A DNA stretch of 64,000 nt from Chamaecrista fasciculata (taxonomy: Eukaryota > Streptophyta > Magnoliopsida > Fabales > Fabaceae). Both the position numbers and the translations under genes were made by a program. The stretch covers positions 35,467 through 99,466 of the forward strand of contig QANZ01037658.1 of assembly GCA_003254925.1 (NCBI GenBank), in the 5' to 3' direction. Below the pieces are notes generated by a model that was given only the letters and a program-made list of their open reading frames with translations, did no database searches and was not told the DNA's origin. Numbering within the stretch: the stretch's first letter is position 1; every line of letters begins with the position of its first letter. Below are positions 1 to 11,714 of the stretch, in pieces.

Positions 1-280
1 AGTTTTTTACACAAGGAGAGTTTGTACATTTCAGCCAAAATAATATAGCCAAATTCTTAAAATATATATATATATATACATACAAATAGTGCTTGAGAAA
101 TGAGAATGAATATACAATTTGGCAAAGAAATGAAAACCCACCCCAGCTTGTCATAAGCTTAAAAGTCAAAACAAAATGGCACTAATTCATGGCTCGATCT
201 TGAGTACTCTATCATAATCAAACTCATAAAATGAACCTCTAAGTAAGCAAATGTCGGTTGAAAAGTAAAAGGAATCACTA

Positions 281-910
281 TCAATACGAATGGATGGAAT
301 GTGAGTTATCTTGGGCCAATCCTCCCGTTTCTTGCTCACATCGTTTCTCCAACTCAGGACAAGCCGAAATCTCCAAAATTTTCAATCTGACACGACTTTG
401 AATGCTGAGTGGAAGTGACATCAACTTGGGGCATTTAAAAATCCACAATGATTGGAGCAGCTTGAGGCTTCCCAACCAATCAGGCAAGGATGCTAGAGCT
501 GGAAGATCATATAAAAGTAATGATTTTAGTTGCAAAGCATTAGGGACCTGTGGGCAGCTAGCAATCATCAGGTCTTCAAGGGAAGTGAGGTATTGAAAAT
601 CTGCAGACAATTTGAATTTCGGGTACCAACCAATTTTTAGTCTTTTAAGAGAATGAAGACCTTGTAGAACCTGTTCTGACAATGGCTCAAGTATGCTGCA
701 TTGTGCAATATGCAATTCTTCAAGAGCATTCAAGTGCATGATTTCAATTGGGAGTACCTCAAGTTTTTCCTGACCGTAAATGTGGAGTTTCTTAAGACAC
801 GAAAGGCCTCGCAGTGCCCCAACTGGAAATGAAGTCAAGTGTTTATTGTCAATGAAACAAAGGGATTGAAGACTATGGAGATTTTGAATGGAACCCAGAA
901 ATGTTTGGTT
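281..910 (-). pseudogene. C-terminal LRR fragment of a CC-NBS-LRR resistance gene
   Basis: About 210 codons encode leucine-rich repeats of the type found at the end of RGA-like CC-NBS-LRR immune receptors, with repeated LxxLxxLxIxxC spacing and phrases such as SLEDLMIASCPQ and ILEISACPELEKRC. No P-loop, NB-ARC or coiled-coil part is present. The reading runs straight into retrotransposon LTR sequence at about 910, so the first ten codons of the open frame are LTR-derived. Near the end, the usual EDWPKI-type tail is readable only in another frame, which indicates a one-base deletion near position 320 and leaves an aberrant 15-residue tail. In intact genes this part contributes to effector recognition or autoinhibition in the cytosol; here it is a truncated relic. 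The family is clear, the exact clade is not. Confidence 0.82.
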
Positions 911-949
911 GCATATAAAATGATTGGCCCTAGGGCACAATCTCCATCA
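911..949 (-). repeat. 39-bp stub of copia 3' LTR
   Basis: On the minus strand this reads TGATGGAGATTGTGCCCTAG and onward to the CATATA region, identical in type to the LTR starts at 4333 and 35306. It is immediately preceded by a polypurine tract, so it is the beginning of the 3' LTR. The rest of this roughly 2.2 kb LTR is missing and NBS-LRR sequence follows directly. Confidence 0.8.
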
Positions 950-963
950 AACTCCCACTTACA
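950..963 (-). other. Polypurine tract of the left copia element
   Basis: On the minus strand, GTAAGTGGGAGTT abuts the 3' LTR start TGATGG. This is the expected plus-strand primer position, directly 5' of a 3' LTR. Confidence 0.65.
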
Positions 964-996
964 CTAGGTACAATCATTAATCCAACTGTTCCTACA

Positions 997-3921
997 CTAG
1001 GTACATTGATCAATGTGTCTAACCCCCATCGACGTTACATGGCGTTCATGTATGACCCGTGCAAGAGGTTTCGTAAGAGGATCGGCAACATTATCCTCGC
1101 CTGCTACTTTACATATCTTAACATCACCTCTGTCAATTATCTCTCTAACAAGGTGATAACGTCTGAGTATATGTTTGATCCTTTGGTAGGACCGGGGCTC
1201 CTTGGCTTGTGCAATAGCACCACTATTGTCACAATACAAGGTTATAGGATCAGTAATGGTCGAAACCACACCAAACTCAGCAATGAACTTCCTAATCCAT
1301 ACAGCCTCCTCCGCTGCATCTGATGCTGCTATATACTCAGCCTCCGTTGTAGAATCAGCAATCGTGCTCTACTTGGAACTTTTCCAACTCACGGTACCAC
1401 CGTTCAGGAGAAACACGTATCCAGACTGCGATTTAAAATCATCTTGGTTGGTTTGAAAACTGGAATCTGTGTAACAAATTACACATAGCTCTTCATCAGT
1501 TCCACCATAAACCAAGAATTCATCCTTAGTCCTTCTCAAGTACTTAAGGATGTTCTTGACAGCGGTCCAATGATCCTCACCAGGGTCTTGTTGGAACCGG
1601 CTCGTCATACTCAGGGCAAATGACACATCTGGTCGAGTACACAACATGGCATACATGATGGATCCTATTGCCGAAGCATAAGGGATGCCACTCATGCGCC
1701 CTCGCTCATCAAGTGTCTTGGGACACTGATTCTTGCTCAGACCTAAACCATGATTCATCGGTATGAATCCCTTCAAGGAATCCTGCATACTGAACCATTT
1801 CAGTACCTTATCCAAGTATGTACTCTGACTTAATCCAAGAAGCCTTCGAGATCTATCTCTATAGATCTTGATGCCTAGAATGTAAGCAGTTTCTCCTAAG
1901 TCCTTCATCGAGAATGATTTTCCCAACCAAGATTTCACAATCTCCAAGGTAGAAACATCATTTCCAATGAGCAATATGTCATCGACATAAAGCACCAAGA
2001 ACACAATCATGCTCCCACTAACCTTCTTATAAACACAAGGCTCATCAAGGTTTTGCAAGAAGCCAAACTCTTTGACTACCTCATCAAAACAATGATTCCA
2101 ACTCTGGGATGCTTGCTTCAATCCATAAATGGATCTCTGAAGTTTGCACACCTTCTCTGGTTCCTCTGGACATACAAACCCCTCAGGTTGTGTCATGTAC
2201 ACATCTTCGGGCAGCCTTTTATTAAGGAATGTTGTTTTGACATCCATTTGCCATATCTCATAGTCATAATATACGGCTATGGCAAGGAGGATCCTAATGG
2301 ACTTGGCCATTGCAACTGGGGAAAACGTTTCATCATAGTCAATATCATGACGTTGAGTGAACCCCTTTGCAACTAGCCTGGCCTTAAAGACATTAACGTT
2401 GCCATCCATGTCGATTTTCTCTTTGAAAACCCACTTGCACCCTACGGCGTTTACACCTGCAGGTGGATCGACTAAGGTCCATACCTTATTGTCGTACATG
2501 GATTGCATCTCTGCCTTCATGGCTTCAACCCATTTTTAAGAGTTGGGACCCACAATAGCTTCTTGATAGGTGGTAGGCTCACCACGCTCCATGAGCAACA
2601 CATCCTTGTTCTCAATCATCAAAAATCCATATCTTTGAGGTTGAGAACGTGTTCTATCAGACCTTCGTGGTCCTTGTGCTACTAGAGGAGCTTCCACAAC
2701 GTCTTGTGGCTCTTCTCTAGTTTCCGTCTGCGCCTCTAGAGTGTCTTGTGGATCTTGAACCTCTTCAAGATCTATCTTACTCCCACTGTCTCTTTTGGAG
2801 ACAAAATCCTTTTCTAGAAAGAATCCATTTCTGACTACAAACACTTTGTTGTCAGATGGGTAGTAGACATAATACCCACTTGTTTCCTTGGGGTATCCCA
2901 CAAATAAACACTTTAGAGATTTGGGAGACAGTTTATCGTTAGGTTGTTGCTTAACATAAACTTCACATCCCCAAACCTTGAGGTAAGACAAACTGGGCCA
3001 CTTCCCAGTCCATATCTCATATGGTGTCTTCTCAACTGCCTTAGACGGAACACGGTTAAGTGTGAATGCAGTAGTTTCTAGAGCATGCCTCCAAAAGGAT
3101 GGCAGAAGATCAGCCTGACTCATCATAGACCGGACCATATCTAATAAAGTCCGATTCCTCCTCTCAGAAACACCATTCCACTGTGGAGTTCCAGGAGGGG
3201 TAAGTTGTGAGACTATCCCACAACTTCTAAGATGATCAATAAACTCTTGGCTCAAATACTCGCCTCCTCGATCGGATCGAAGGGCTTTGATTTTCTTGCC
3301 AAGTTGGTTTTCTACTTCACTTTGAAATCTTTTGAACATTTCAAAAGACTCTGACTTGTGCTTCATTGGGTAGACATAGCCATACCTACTGAAGTCATCA
3401 TTGAACGTTATGAAGTATGAGTAACCACCCCTAGCTTGAGTACTCATGGGTCCACATACATCACTATGTATGATTCCCAATAAGTCAGGTGCTCTCTCAC
3501 TGTGGCCAGTGAAGGGCGCCTTTGTCATTTTACCAAGTAAACAAGATTCGCAAGCATCATATGATTCAAAATCAAATGAGCTTAGAAGTCCATCTTTATG
3601 GAGCTTCTCTAGGCGTTTCTCATTTATATGGCCTAAACGACAATGCCAAAGGTACGTAGGATTTGATTCGTTAATCTTGATCCTTTTGGTATCAACGTTA
3701 TAGATATTGTTATCATGTTGTCGTTCTAATTTTAAGACATAATGATTATCTTGCAAATCACCATAAGCAAATAAAACATTGTCTTTATAAATAGAACACC
3801 TTCCATTGTCGTTTACACATGTAAAACCTTCCTTATCCAAATAAGAAAGGGAAATAATGTTTGAACTCAATGAAGGTACATAATAACAATTATTCAAAAT
3901 GAAAATAAGTCCAGAGGGCAA
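997..3921 (-). pseudogene. Copia pol remnant (integrase, reverse transcriptase, RNase H), broken
   Basis: Three collinear minus-strand frames form a Ty1/copia pol. The frame 3921-2536 starts just after the protease region and carries the GAG-pre-integrase zinc region (HCRLGH ... CESCLLGK), then integrase with the acidic residues in SDVCGP, RSDRGGEY and NGVSERRN. A stop separates it from 2520-1369, reverse transcriptase with the YVDDILL catalytic motif and start of RNase H. Another stop separates that from 1269-997, the RNase H end with ADPLTKPL. Gag and protease are absent: the pol sequence at about 3921 is joined to the middle of the 5' LTR. In life these enzymes would copy element RNA into cDNA and insert it. 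This copy cannot encode a full polyprotein. Confidence 0.92.
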
Positions 3922-4333
3922 CGTTGGACTAGGCCAAAGTTCAGCATTTACAACGCCGGAATAATGAAGACCTCAGGTCTAAGGGCATCGTGATAGGTGT
4001 ACAGGAGAGACAACTTATGATTAAACCCATGCAGGACTCTCTGGGTCGGTCCAGCAACTTGTAACCCTTTATATAATTGCACCATGACTCTCGAGAAGCA
4101 TCACATGCGTGTATCTCCATACACCAAAGTCATGCTGGTCTTAGTTCATTCACGTTCCCAAGTGAATAATCGACCAGGGACAGTTTAGAATAATTATTAC
4201 ATAATTAATCAAGGATTGTTATCACAGTAAACATGCTAATAATATGATAACGACATAATTTATCATTCATAAATCAGTCAAACAATATGTTCATACATAT
4301 AAAATGATTGGCCCTAGGGCACAATCTCCATCA
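3922..4333 (-). repeat. Truncated 5' LTR (about 410 bp) of the left copia element
   Basis: Minus-strand sequence begins TGATGGAGATTG at 4333 and matches the first part of the solo LTR at 35306-37537 (shared blocks include CCTAGGGCCAATCATTTTAT and the CCAACGTTGCCC region). After about 410 bp it jumps to pol. The remaining LTR, primer-binding site, gag and protease have been deleted. Confidence 0.8.
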
Positions 4334-4381
4334 GGAGGTGCAAGCGAATCCCTTTCGGTAGCGACGTCAGACGAGCCACCG

Positions 4382-4800
4382 TCAGCTGAGGAGACAATGA
4401 CACGCCACCAAGAAATCTACACAGTGATTCGATTCCCTCCAGCAATGAGCAATTGTCCATCTTCTAAACATCACCAAGAGCTCCTTGATTTCCTTCACAA
4501 CCCCGACGAGATACGGCACCAGAGAGCAGCGACCCTGAACATATCCGACCAAAATTGAAGAGTCGCTTTCAATTTCAATCAACTCCACACCAAAATCGAT
4601 GACCAATTGCGAACCTCAAGGAGTCCCCAGGCTTCGGCTATAACCACCGAACAAAACCCTAGGAACTTGGCAAATCTAGCAATCGAATGGCCTTCAGAGT
4701 TGCAAAGAAGCCCACCACAACTAGCTATACTTGCATCACGATTTTGAGCTTCGTCCGAGTTCAGCTTAACCCATCCTTAGGCCAGTCTTTTCTAGTTAAT
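4382..4800 (-). pseudogene. LINE-type RNase H (RVT_3) fragment with a frameshift
   Basis: Two minus-strand frames read as the RNase H-like domain that ends plant non-LTR retrotransposon polyproteins: first GWVKLNSDEAQ and AEAWGLLE, then, after a frameshift near 4600, VELIEIESDSS followed by HCWRESNHCVDFL. The known pattern is a first Asp in the NSDEA strand, Glu in AEAWGL, Asp in ESDS and a last Asp in the xxNxxxDxLA segment; all can be seen. The domain is separated from its upstream zf-RVT region by the solo LTR at 4808-6869. Confidence 0.75.
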
Positions 4801-4807
4801 AGTAATT

Positions 4808-6869
4808 TGTTGGGAATCCTAGGCGCCAAACACAGCGGAAGCAGAAATATAAAATAAAATTTAAAGCGCCTAGTCCTAGAATTCCCGAACGGATCCGCTA
4901 GCAGAATTTAAAACTTTTAGATAGTGGTATACTTCACGAGTTTCAATCGGTTGGTTGTACAAGGCGTGTCCTAGAAGTCCACTCGCAGTGTCCTCCCTCT
5001 GCCGGTGATCCACACGAACAGTTTTCCGGGCACCAAGGTGCTAGCCTTCCGTTCTTTTCTCCAAAAGAACTAGGGACTCGTTCTACAGTGTTTGAATTCA
5101 AGAACTCCTTCTTGAATCCAATAGCAAAAGTGGCGCACAGAAGGAATACCCCGCAAGAACTCCTTCTTGTTTTCCTTCTCTCACAAAAGCCCTAGTTTTA
5201 ATGGTGGAATTCGAATTTTCCTAACACCTTAGGCAAAAGTCGATTTTTCCTCTCTCTAAGGCTAAGGTGCGATTTTTCTCTCTCTCTACAAGGAGGAAGA
5301 CAAAATCACAAAGTGAGCTAGGGTTAGGGGCAAGTCGACTTGCTCCCTATATATAAACATAATTTTTTGGTGATTTTAATATTCCTAAAATCATGATATT
5401 ACAATAATATAATAATTTTAGGACTTGAATTTCTAATTAAAATATTACCTTAATATTTCAATTTAAATTCAAAATGCAATCTCTGAGAATCAAATGGAAG
5501 ATCAAATCTTCCCATGGGACCCACAGAGCAATGTGCCATCTCCCCCTTTTTTATCTTGGAATTTTATAAATCAAAAACATTCCTAACAATTAGGAAGTCA
5601 TAATTCTCCAAAGATTCTGAGTTGAGATCTCACCAAATCTATTTGATTCAAATCTTTTGATATCTCCATCAAATCTTTTGAATTCAAACTTATTATTTGA
5701 ATTAATAAAACAATTTTATTAATCCAAAAAACCAAATATGAGGCGCCACCCTCAAACAATATTGGGGAATTTTATAAATCAATAATTTTCTAACTTTTAG
5801 GAACCTTATCTGATTTATTTTCTCTAATGTTTTAATTGTAAATAATTAATCCCTATTAATCATTCAACAATTATTATATTTAAACTTGTCCTACAAATTT
5901 AAATATTTCACAACTGTAGATTATTTAAGACAAGACTTAATGACCCAGACATTTTGCTATGTCTTAAATTGTGCCACCGGAGTGACCCACGAATTAACCC
6001 TAATTCGTGTCCCTTTAAACAGTGTCCTAATCCTGCTCATGTGTGACCCAGCAGGCCTCACGTGAAGTTGGCAGCAAGCCATCTCTATGACCTACAAGTC
6101 GTGAGCGGACTCTAGCAAGCCATCACGACTACCCAAAACACGTGAGTTATCGTTTTTACCAAAACCGATTTAACCTTAGTACCACCTTGTCATAGACCCT
6201 ATTGTCCTACGATATCTTGGTCATGGATTAGGCACAGGAAGGTCATCCATAATCCAAACCTCAACTTTCTCGATTTCCTGAGTTAGTCCCAATTACCTGA
6301 GTGGCCACTCTTTTCCTTGGACAGACTCATCGAGGGCGCCAGTTAGATATCTCCCATCTAATGAGGGACAAAATCCCATCTTGGTCAATCCACATTCCTC
6401 AGCGCGGCAATCAATCAAACCCGTACTTAGCCCTTATGGCTACCCTGTTACGGGCAACGTTAGACTAAGCCAAAGTCTGACAACTGCAACACCGGAATAA
6501 TGATGACCTCAGGTCTAAGGCGTCGTGACAGGTGTACAGGAGAGGCAAGCTGATGACTAAACCCATGCAGGACTCTCCGGGTCAGTCCAGCAACTTGTAA
6601 CCCTTTACACAGTTGCACCATGACTCTAGTTCCAGCATCTAGTGCATGCATCTCTATGCACCGAGGTCATGCTGGTCTTAGTTCATTTTCGTTCCCACGA
6701 AAACAATCGACCAGGGACAAATTTAGATTAATTATCTCATAATTAATCATGGACGCTATCATAGTAAACACGCTAATTATGATAACTGAATAATTTATCT
6801 CTATAAATTAATCCAAATGTTCATAACATTTCACATAAAATGATTGGCCCTAGGGCACAATCTCCAACA
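4808..6869 (-). mobile_element. Solo LTR (2,062 bp) of a copia element inside a LINE tail
   Basis: The minus strand starts TGTTGGAGATTGTGCCCTAG at 6869 and ends CCTAGGATTCCCAACA at 4808, the TG...CA form of an LTR. It is flanked by the exact 5-bp duplication TAATT (4803-4807 and 6870-6874). It contains no pol sequence and no second LTR, so it is a solo LTR left by LTR-LTR recombination. It is related to the LTRs at 3922-4333 and 35306-37537 but differs at its start (TGTTGG versus TGATGG), suggesting a subfamily. Confidence 0.92.
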
Positions 6870-7329
6870 TAATTGTCATCTTCTCAGGCAACATATTGAA
6901 GCCTCCAAACATCTGATTGCCTCTATCATACTCTTGTATATAATTGTAAATTAAGCAAGCAGGACGAAATGGAGCTTTGAAGCTTGTATCATGAATCTGC
7001 GCATTTCACCAACTCCAAATCTTCCAAGCAGCCATAGCCCAACAGCGATTCCAGGTACCATAATTATCTACAATAGAAAAATCAGACTGAATCCAATCAT
7101 CATAATTATCATTATTAAAACTCCCCATTTTTGCAGGCTCAATCAACAAATCCCAGATAGCAGTGGCATGAGGGAAATCTCTCAAAGCATGACAAGGGGT
7201 CTCAATAGTACCAGGAGAAAGAGGACAGTCACTAGGGGCACCAAACCAACGACTACACAACTCCTTGGTAAGTAATTTGTTGTGAGCTAATTTCCATAGA
7301 AAATATTTAACTCTTTCAAGAACTTCCAA
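6870..7329 (-). pseudogene. LINE zf-RVT domain and linker fragment
   Basis: The frame 7329-7006 contains VKYFLWKLAHNKLLTKELC, Cys and His residues of the zinc-binding zf-RVT domain (C..., CHALRDFPHATAIW) and the WAMAAWKIW segment that joins to the RNase H domain in plant LINEs. The linker continues in a shifted frame towards 6870. The order on the minus strand (zf-RVT, then RNase H at 4800-4382) fits one LINE tail split by the solo LTR. Confidence 0.75.
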
Positions 7330-8303
7330 TTTTCATATCATTTTGAAAATAGTAATAATGTTACCCGAAAATTGCAGATCGAATAGATTGCTTGAGACCC
7401 TCATCTTCATTGTTCATCTTCTTCAATTTGTTCATCATTTTCACTGTTCTGCATAATTGTACAAACAGGTCCTCAGATTATCTAAATACGTTTGCCTTTC
7501 TGTACTATTCAGTCCCTGAAGAATTTTGGGTCGTAGATGGTTAGGGTTTTAAGGGTTCTTTCTTTTAAGGTTTAGGATTTTTAATATTATTTCTGATTTC
7601 AATTTAGTCCCTGCGTATCAATTTAGTCCCTGAAAGATTCATGGATTAAGGACTAAACTGGAATGTTTGGAAGAGTTTTGGGACACTTTTGAGAACTTTG
7701 GACTAAAATGAATGAAGATGATGAAGAAGAGAGGAAAGTTAAGAATAATGGGATAAGAATGAGTCAGGGACTGATTTGCAAGTCAATTTTTTTTTTATGT
7801 TTATGCTTATGTGGTGAGAATTACACACGTGGCAAGTTTTTTTTTATTTTGTGTTTAAACGGTGCTGACGTGGCAGTTAACGACCACGTCAACACTTAAC
7901 GGCACATGTTAGTCTCCATCCATGCCACATCATCTTTTTTTGTAACGCCTGGGTGACGGAAGGACCTATTTGCAGCGAGTTAGCATAATTCAGGGATCGG
8001 GTTGTACAATTTCAAAAATCTAGGAACCTAACTGCCATCGCCTAAAAACTTTAGGGACTAAAAGGCTAGTTTTCTCATCTATTTACCTTAGTCCAAAAAA
8101 AATTGTTCGTTATTTAATTTCTCTTTCTTTTGCTTTTTTAATATCTCTTACTTCAGTCTAACCAAAAAAAAAATCTCTTACTTCACACCATATATATATA
8201 TATAGGGTTTAGGGTATACATATATATATATATATGTATATGTATATATATATAAATTTTTTTTCTCTATTTCCACTAAATTGATGTTTTATTCCCTACA
8301 TTA
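7330..8303. other. Intergenic; degraded fold-back repeat, no gene
   Basis: The segment contains several phrases typical of plant MULE-like MITEs (TTTAGTCCCTGA, GACGTGGCAGTTAACG, ACTTTAGGGACTAAAA) between about 7440 and 8075, but I could not define matching termini. An (AT)n tract lies at about 8189-8250. The open frame at 7708 has no recognisable protein similarity. Confidence 0.4.
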
Positions 8304-8520
8304 CACTACTAGAAAAATTAAAATTTGTGACGGATGTTTGTGATGGATGCGATTCGGTCACAAAAAATTAATGTTAGTGACCAATTTATGAGAGACTCAA
8401 CATTTCCTCACTATTTTAAAAATATTAGCTTAATTTGTGAGGAATATTTGTCACATATTATGGTCCCTCACTAATATATCTATTTCACTTTAAAAAAAGT
8501 CCTAAATACTACTATACTGG
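8304..8520 (+). mobile_element. One end of a CACTA (En/Spm) transposon
   Basis: CACTACTAGAAAAATT at 8304 is the classic CACTA terminus. It is followed by short subterminal motifs in both orientations (GTGACGGATG, TGTGATGG, GGTCACAAA, TTGTGAGGAA, CCTCACTA), as expected for transposase binding. No opposite terminus (TTTTTCTAGTAGTG) was seen, so this is a truncated or non-autonomous end. Confidence 0.7.
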
Positions 8521-8570
8521 CACGAGACTTAGAAATATTTCACCCAAAATCTTTTCACTTCCCTCCATTC

Positions 8571-8967
8571 TTGCCGCTAAACCCAAGTCATTCTCCAAAA
8601 TTTTTGAGGGTTTCAAACATTAGCTACTCACCCACACTGTATCGTGTTCCTGCCTCCATTCACCTTCATTCTTTGTTCACAGCTTCCGTCCGTCGCTTCC
8701 GTTCACCGCCTCCATTCACAGTCGTTCGTCGCCTCCATTCACAGTCGTTCGTCGCCTCCATTCACAGTCGTTCGTCGCCTCTCTTCGCCGCCACTGCCAC
8801 TTCTCTTCGGCCTCAAATCCCTCCTCAACGCGGCCCCTTCCTACCTCTGTGAAGGCTTCAAAAACAGCGCTCTGTACGACATCGCTCTCAATCTCTCCAA
8901 AGCCGCCTCTCTTCCCTCTGCTTGCAAAATCTCCGCTCCTCCTTTCGTTACCAACTGCGCATGTTAG
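8571..8967 (+). other. Exon-like ORF of unknown identity with a 23-bp tandem repeat
   Basis: Two overlapping plus-strand frames (8571-8852 and 8644-8967) cover a C-rich, exon-like stretch unlike the AT-rich DNA around it. It holds three copies of a 23-bp unit containing CCTCCATTCACAGTCG (about 8707-8778). The second frame ends in a plausible globular segment (FKNSALYDIALNLSKAASLP) and then a possible splice donor (GCATGTTAGT). I do not recognise a family. It lies just inside a CACTA end, so it could be a captured first exon. It could equally be the relic of an unrelated gene. Confidence 0.35.
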
Positions 8968-9121
8968 TTTTCTTTTTCCCTTTTCCTTTGCCTTCTCTCT
9001 ACTCTAGGTTTTCAACATTGAACATTTCTGCTATTTTCCCCTAATTTTTAGGGTGAAATGATAATCAATTGAATTTCTGTGGGTTTGATTTGGGGTTTTG
9101 TCCGTTTCAGTGATGTATTAT

Positions 9122-10054
9122 CCATGGTTGAGAAAACTGGACCGGACCGGCCGGTCCAACCGGTTGAACCGAGGATCGGACACCAGTCCGGTTCAAGTCC
9201 TTCCCAGAACCGGCCAAGAAAGAAACCGGTCAATAACCGGTAAAACCAGAGTGAACCGGCGGGTTTGGAGGTTCAACCGGTTCACATTGTTGCCATGGTG
9301 AGCTTCGCAAAAATTGGGTCAGAATGAGATTGGAAAGGAGAAGAAGAAGAAGAAGAAGGGGTAGGGGTGAGAGTGAGAGAGGAAGTGGAATAAGGAGGAG
9401 GAGGGGATGAAAAGGGCGTAACTGGTTCGATGACTGATAAATCGATATTATCAGTGATGTGTAGATTGTGAGATTTAGAATCAGATGATGAAAAGAATTA
9501 AGAAGACACAAATAGTAGGGTTCATACTCTTCAAATCAGTAGAGGTTGCCTCTTGAATAGATGCTCTTCCATGAATCCCAACTAGGTCTACAGCCGCCAC
9601 ATATGCAAAGAAGGGAACTTAGAGAGAAGATGTTGGATTCAAAAATTAGTCGAAGTGGCCACTGGGCTAGGTTTTAAATTTTTTTTTTTTTTTTTGGTTC
9701 AAGATGGAGTAGGTTTTAAAATAGATGGGATGGGAAAGTAGGGAAGTCAGAGGCAGTTTCGTGACAAGAAGGATAAAGCAAATAAAAGCATTTAAAATTG
9801 ATTGGACATTTCTTTTTAAATTTTCAAAAAATTAAAAAAAAGACCACCACAGAATAGAGTTACTCTAAAGGTCCAAAGGTCTAAAGGAGGAGTTGGTCTT
9901 TTTCATTTTTTTTTAAATTTTATTAGTTTATTATTTATGAATATATTATTTATTTATTAATTTATTTATAAACGGTCCGACCCCGGTTGAACCATTGAAC
10001 CTTGAACCGCTGGTTCAGCCGGTTCAATGACCGGTCCGGTTTTAATAACCTTGG
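9122..10054. mobile_element. Non-autonomous TIR element rich in ACCGGTC motifs
   Basis: The left end CCATGGTTGAGAAAACTGG and the reverse complement of the right end, CCAAGGTTATTAAAACCGG, are imperfect inverted repeats. Both are followed by dense CCGGTCC/GGTTGAACC motifs in opposite orientation. The middle is purine-rich (GAAGAA, GAGGAG) and non-coding. No clear target-site duplication is left. The ends resemble those of the better preserved hAT-like element at 60502-60975, so the same broad family is likely. Confidence 0.6.
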
Positions 10055-10062
10055 TTTCTGGT

Positions 10063-10457
10063 ACAGGTACATGTTAGACATCTACTTCCGCTCTAAGAGA
10101 AAGCTGAGTCAAGGCCCACACTTTGTCCATGTGGGTAGTCATATATTGGCGGAATTTTCTTTAACTCTCTAGTTTGTCAGCTCCACTAGCACTTAGAGAG
10201 GGGTCTTGGGAATTTCTGTTTAACTACTTGATTTACTCTTTATGATGACACTATTTGGAAAGTTTGACGAAATTGTATAGTTGTTTTGAATTATTAATAG
10301 TATTGGTATGCTTATCGTCATGAAATTTTTATTTGAGGTATTATTTTGACATATGCGCTGAGGTTGCTTTGTGTTTAGTTATGTATGTGGGTAGGCTTAC
10401 GGCGTGGGTTAGGCCCACGTCCGTGCTGGTCACGGCTTCTTAAAAGGGGGTCGTGAC
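10063..10457 (-). repeat. Inverted fragment of the TGTCACGACC element
   Basis: Read on the minus strand from about 10457, the sequence TGTCACGACCCCC... with GTGGGCCTAA and CGCCGTAAGCCTAC, and further on AGTTTGTCAGCTCCACTAG on the plus strand, matches the first 350 bp of the large element starting at 40729. Only this terminal part is present. Confidence 0.7.
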
Positions 10458-10558
10458 ATAGATCATCATGTCATGAAACCAATTGATATATTGTAAGTTG
10501 TGTCTCAAAATCTTAGTATTTGCTTAATTAACCTTTTCTCAAACTTCATAATATGACT

Positions 10559-10737
10559 TAGGGATGGCAACGGATAGGATATCCGAAAATTTTTCACTAT
10601 CCGTATCCGTATCCGTTCATTCTTTTCAATATCCGTATCCTATCCTATCCGATATCCGGTATCCGACGGATACCGGATATTTTTTACGGATGGATTCGGA
10701 CGGATATCCTAAATGCGGATCCAAATTGCCATCCCTA
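10559..10737. mobile_element. 179-bp MITE, TAGGGATGGCAA termini
   Basis: Perfect 12-bp terminal inverted repeats TAGGGATGGCAA / TTGCCATCCCTA flank a GGATATCC/CCGTATCC-rich palindromic core. TGACT occurs directly outside both ends (10554-10558 and 10738-10742). This may be the preserved part of a longer, slightly diverged TSD (ATGACTTA versus ATGACTCA) typical of hAT-type MITEs. Confidence 0.75.
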
Positions 10738-10980
10738 TGACTCATGAGTTTTATCCACTATTGTTCTTATAGTTTTGTATATTCTTTTTGTTCTGATATA
10801 CTAAGATCAGAGTACTTTTTCTCTATCAATCTAGTATTTTCTTGGATCTTAATATCATATTAAAAAGCTTTGTTAACTAATTTACACAATCACTTCCTAA
10901 GCTTATCCACACCTTGTTCTATTTTTCTTGTGTGCTCTAGGCTTAAGCCCCTTTATTTTTACAAAAAAAAAAAAATATTA

Positions 10981-11400
10981 GGGTAAGCTACACTTTGGTA
11001 CCCTGTGGTTTGACTCTATTTCACTTTGGTACCCTGCGGTTTGAAACCTGACACTTTGTGGTATTCTCCATTAACACTTTGGTACCCTTTGGAGCTATTT
11101 TGTAATTTTAAGTATAACAAATTTTGCAAAAATTACATATTGACCCCAAAATTTTTTTAAAGTTTTCATTTTAGTCCCTAGATAATATGTATTCAGGGAC
11201 CTATTTGTAATTTTTTGAAAATTTTTGGGGTCAATATGTAATTTTTGCAAAATTTGTTATGGTTAAAATTACAAAATAGCTTCAAAGTTACCAAAGTGTT
11301 AATGGAGAATACCACAAGGTACCAAAGTGTCAAGTTTCAAACCACAAGTTACCAAAATGAAATAGGGTCAAACTATAGGATACCAAAGTGTAATTTACCC
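10981..11400. mobile_element. 420-bp MULE-type fold-back MITE with 9-bp TSD
   Basis: The element starts GGGTAAGCTACACTTTGG and ends CCAAAGTGTAATTTACCC. The two halves are inverted copies for roughly 190 bp each, meeting in a short centre. The exact 9-bp duplication AAAATATTA occurs at 10972-10980 and 11401-11409, the TSD length of Mutator-like elements. No coding capacity. Confidence 0.85.
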
Positions 11401-11409
11401 AAAATATTA

Positions 11410-11714
11410 TCATATTTCTAATGGTATTTCATGACATCTTATCGTATTTATTGAACTTATATGCATGATTTAATTTTAGGTTATGATAATTTGGTTAATT
11501 GTATCACGTTATGCATTTTAGGCTAATTTATATAATTTTATCAGATTTTATACTTGAATGATTTTATCTTATAGACCTAAGATATTATATAGCCTATTTT
11601 CATGTTAGGTTTTGAGTCTTGATCATAAAAAAATGGCCAAAAAAAAAGAAGTAATCAGCATAGAATTAAAATTAGAGCATGAAAACAAGAAAATTAGTGG
11701 TGGAGACAGAATTT
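11410..11714. other. AT-rich intergenic DNA, nothing recognised
   Basis: No gene, repeat terminus or RNA feature could be supported here. Confidence 0.5.
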
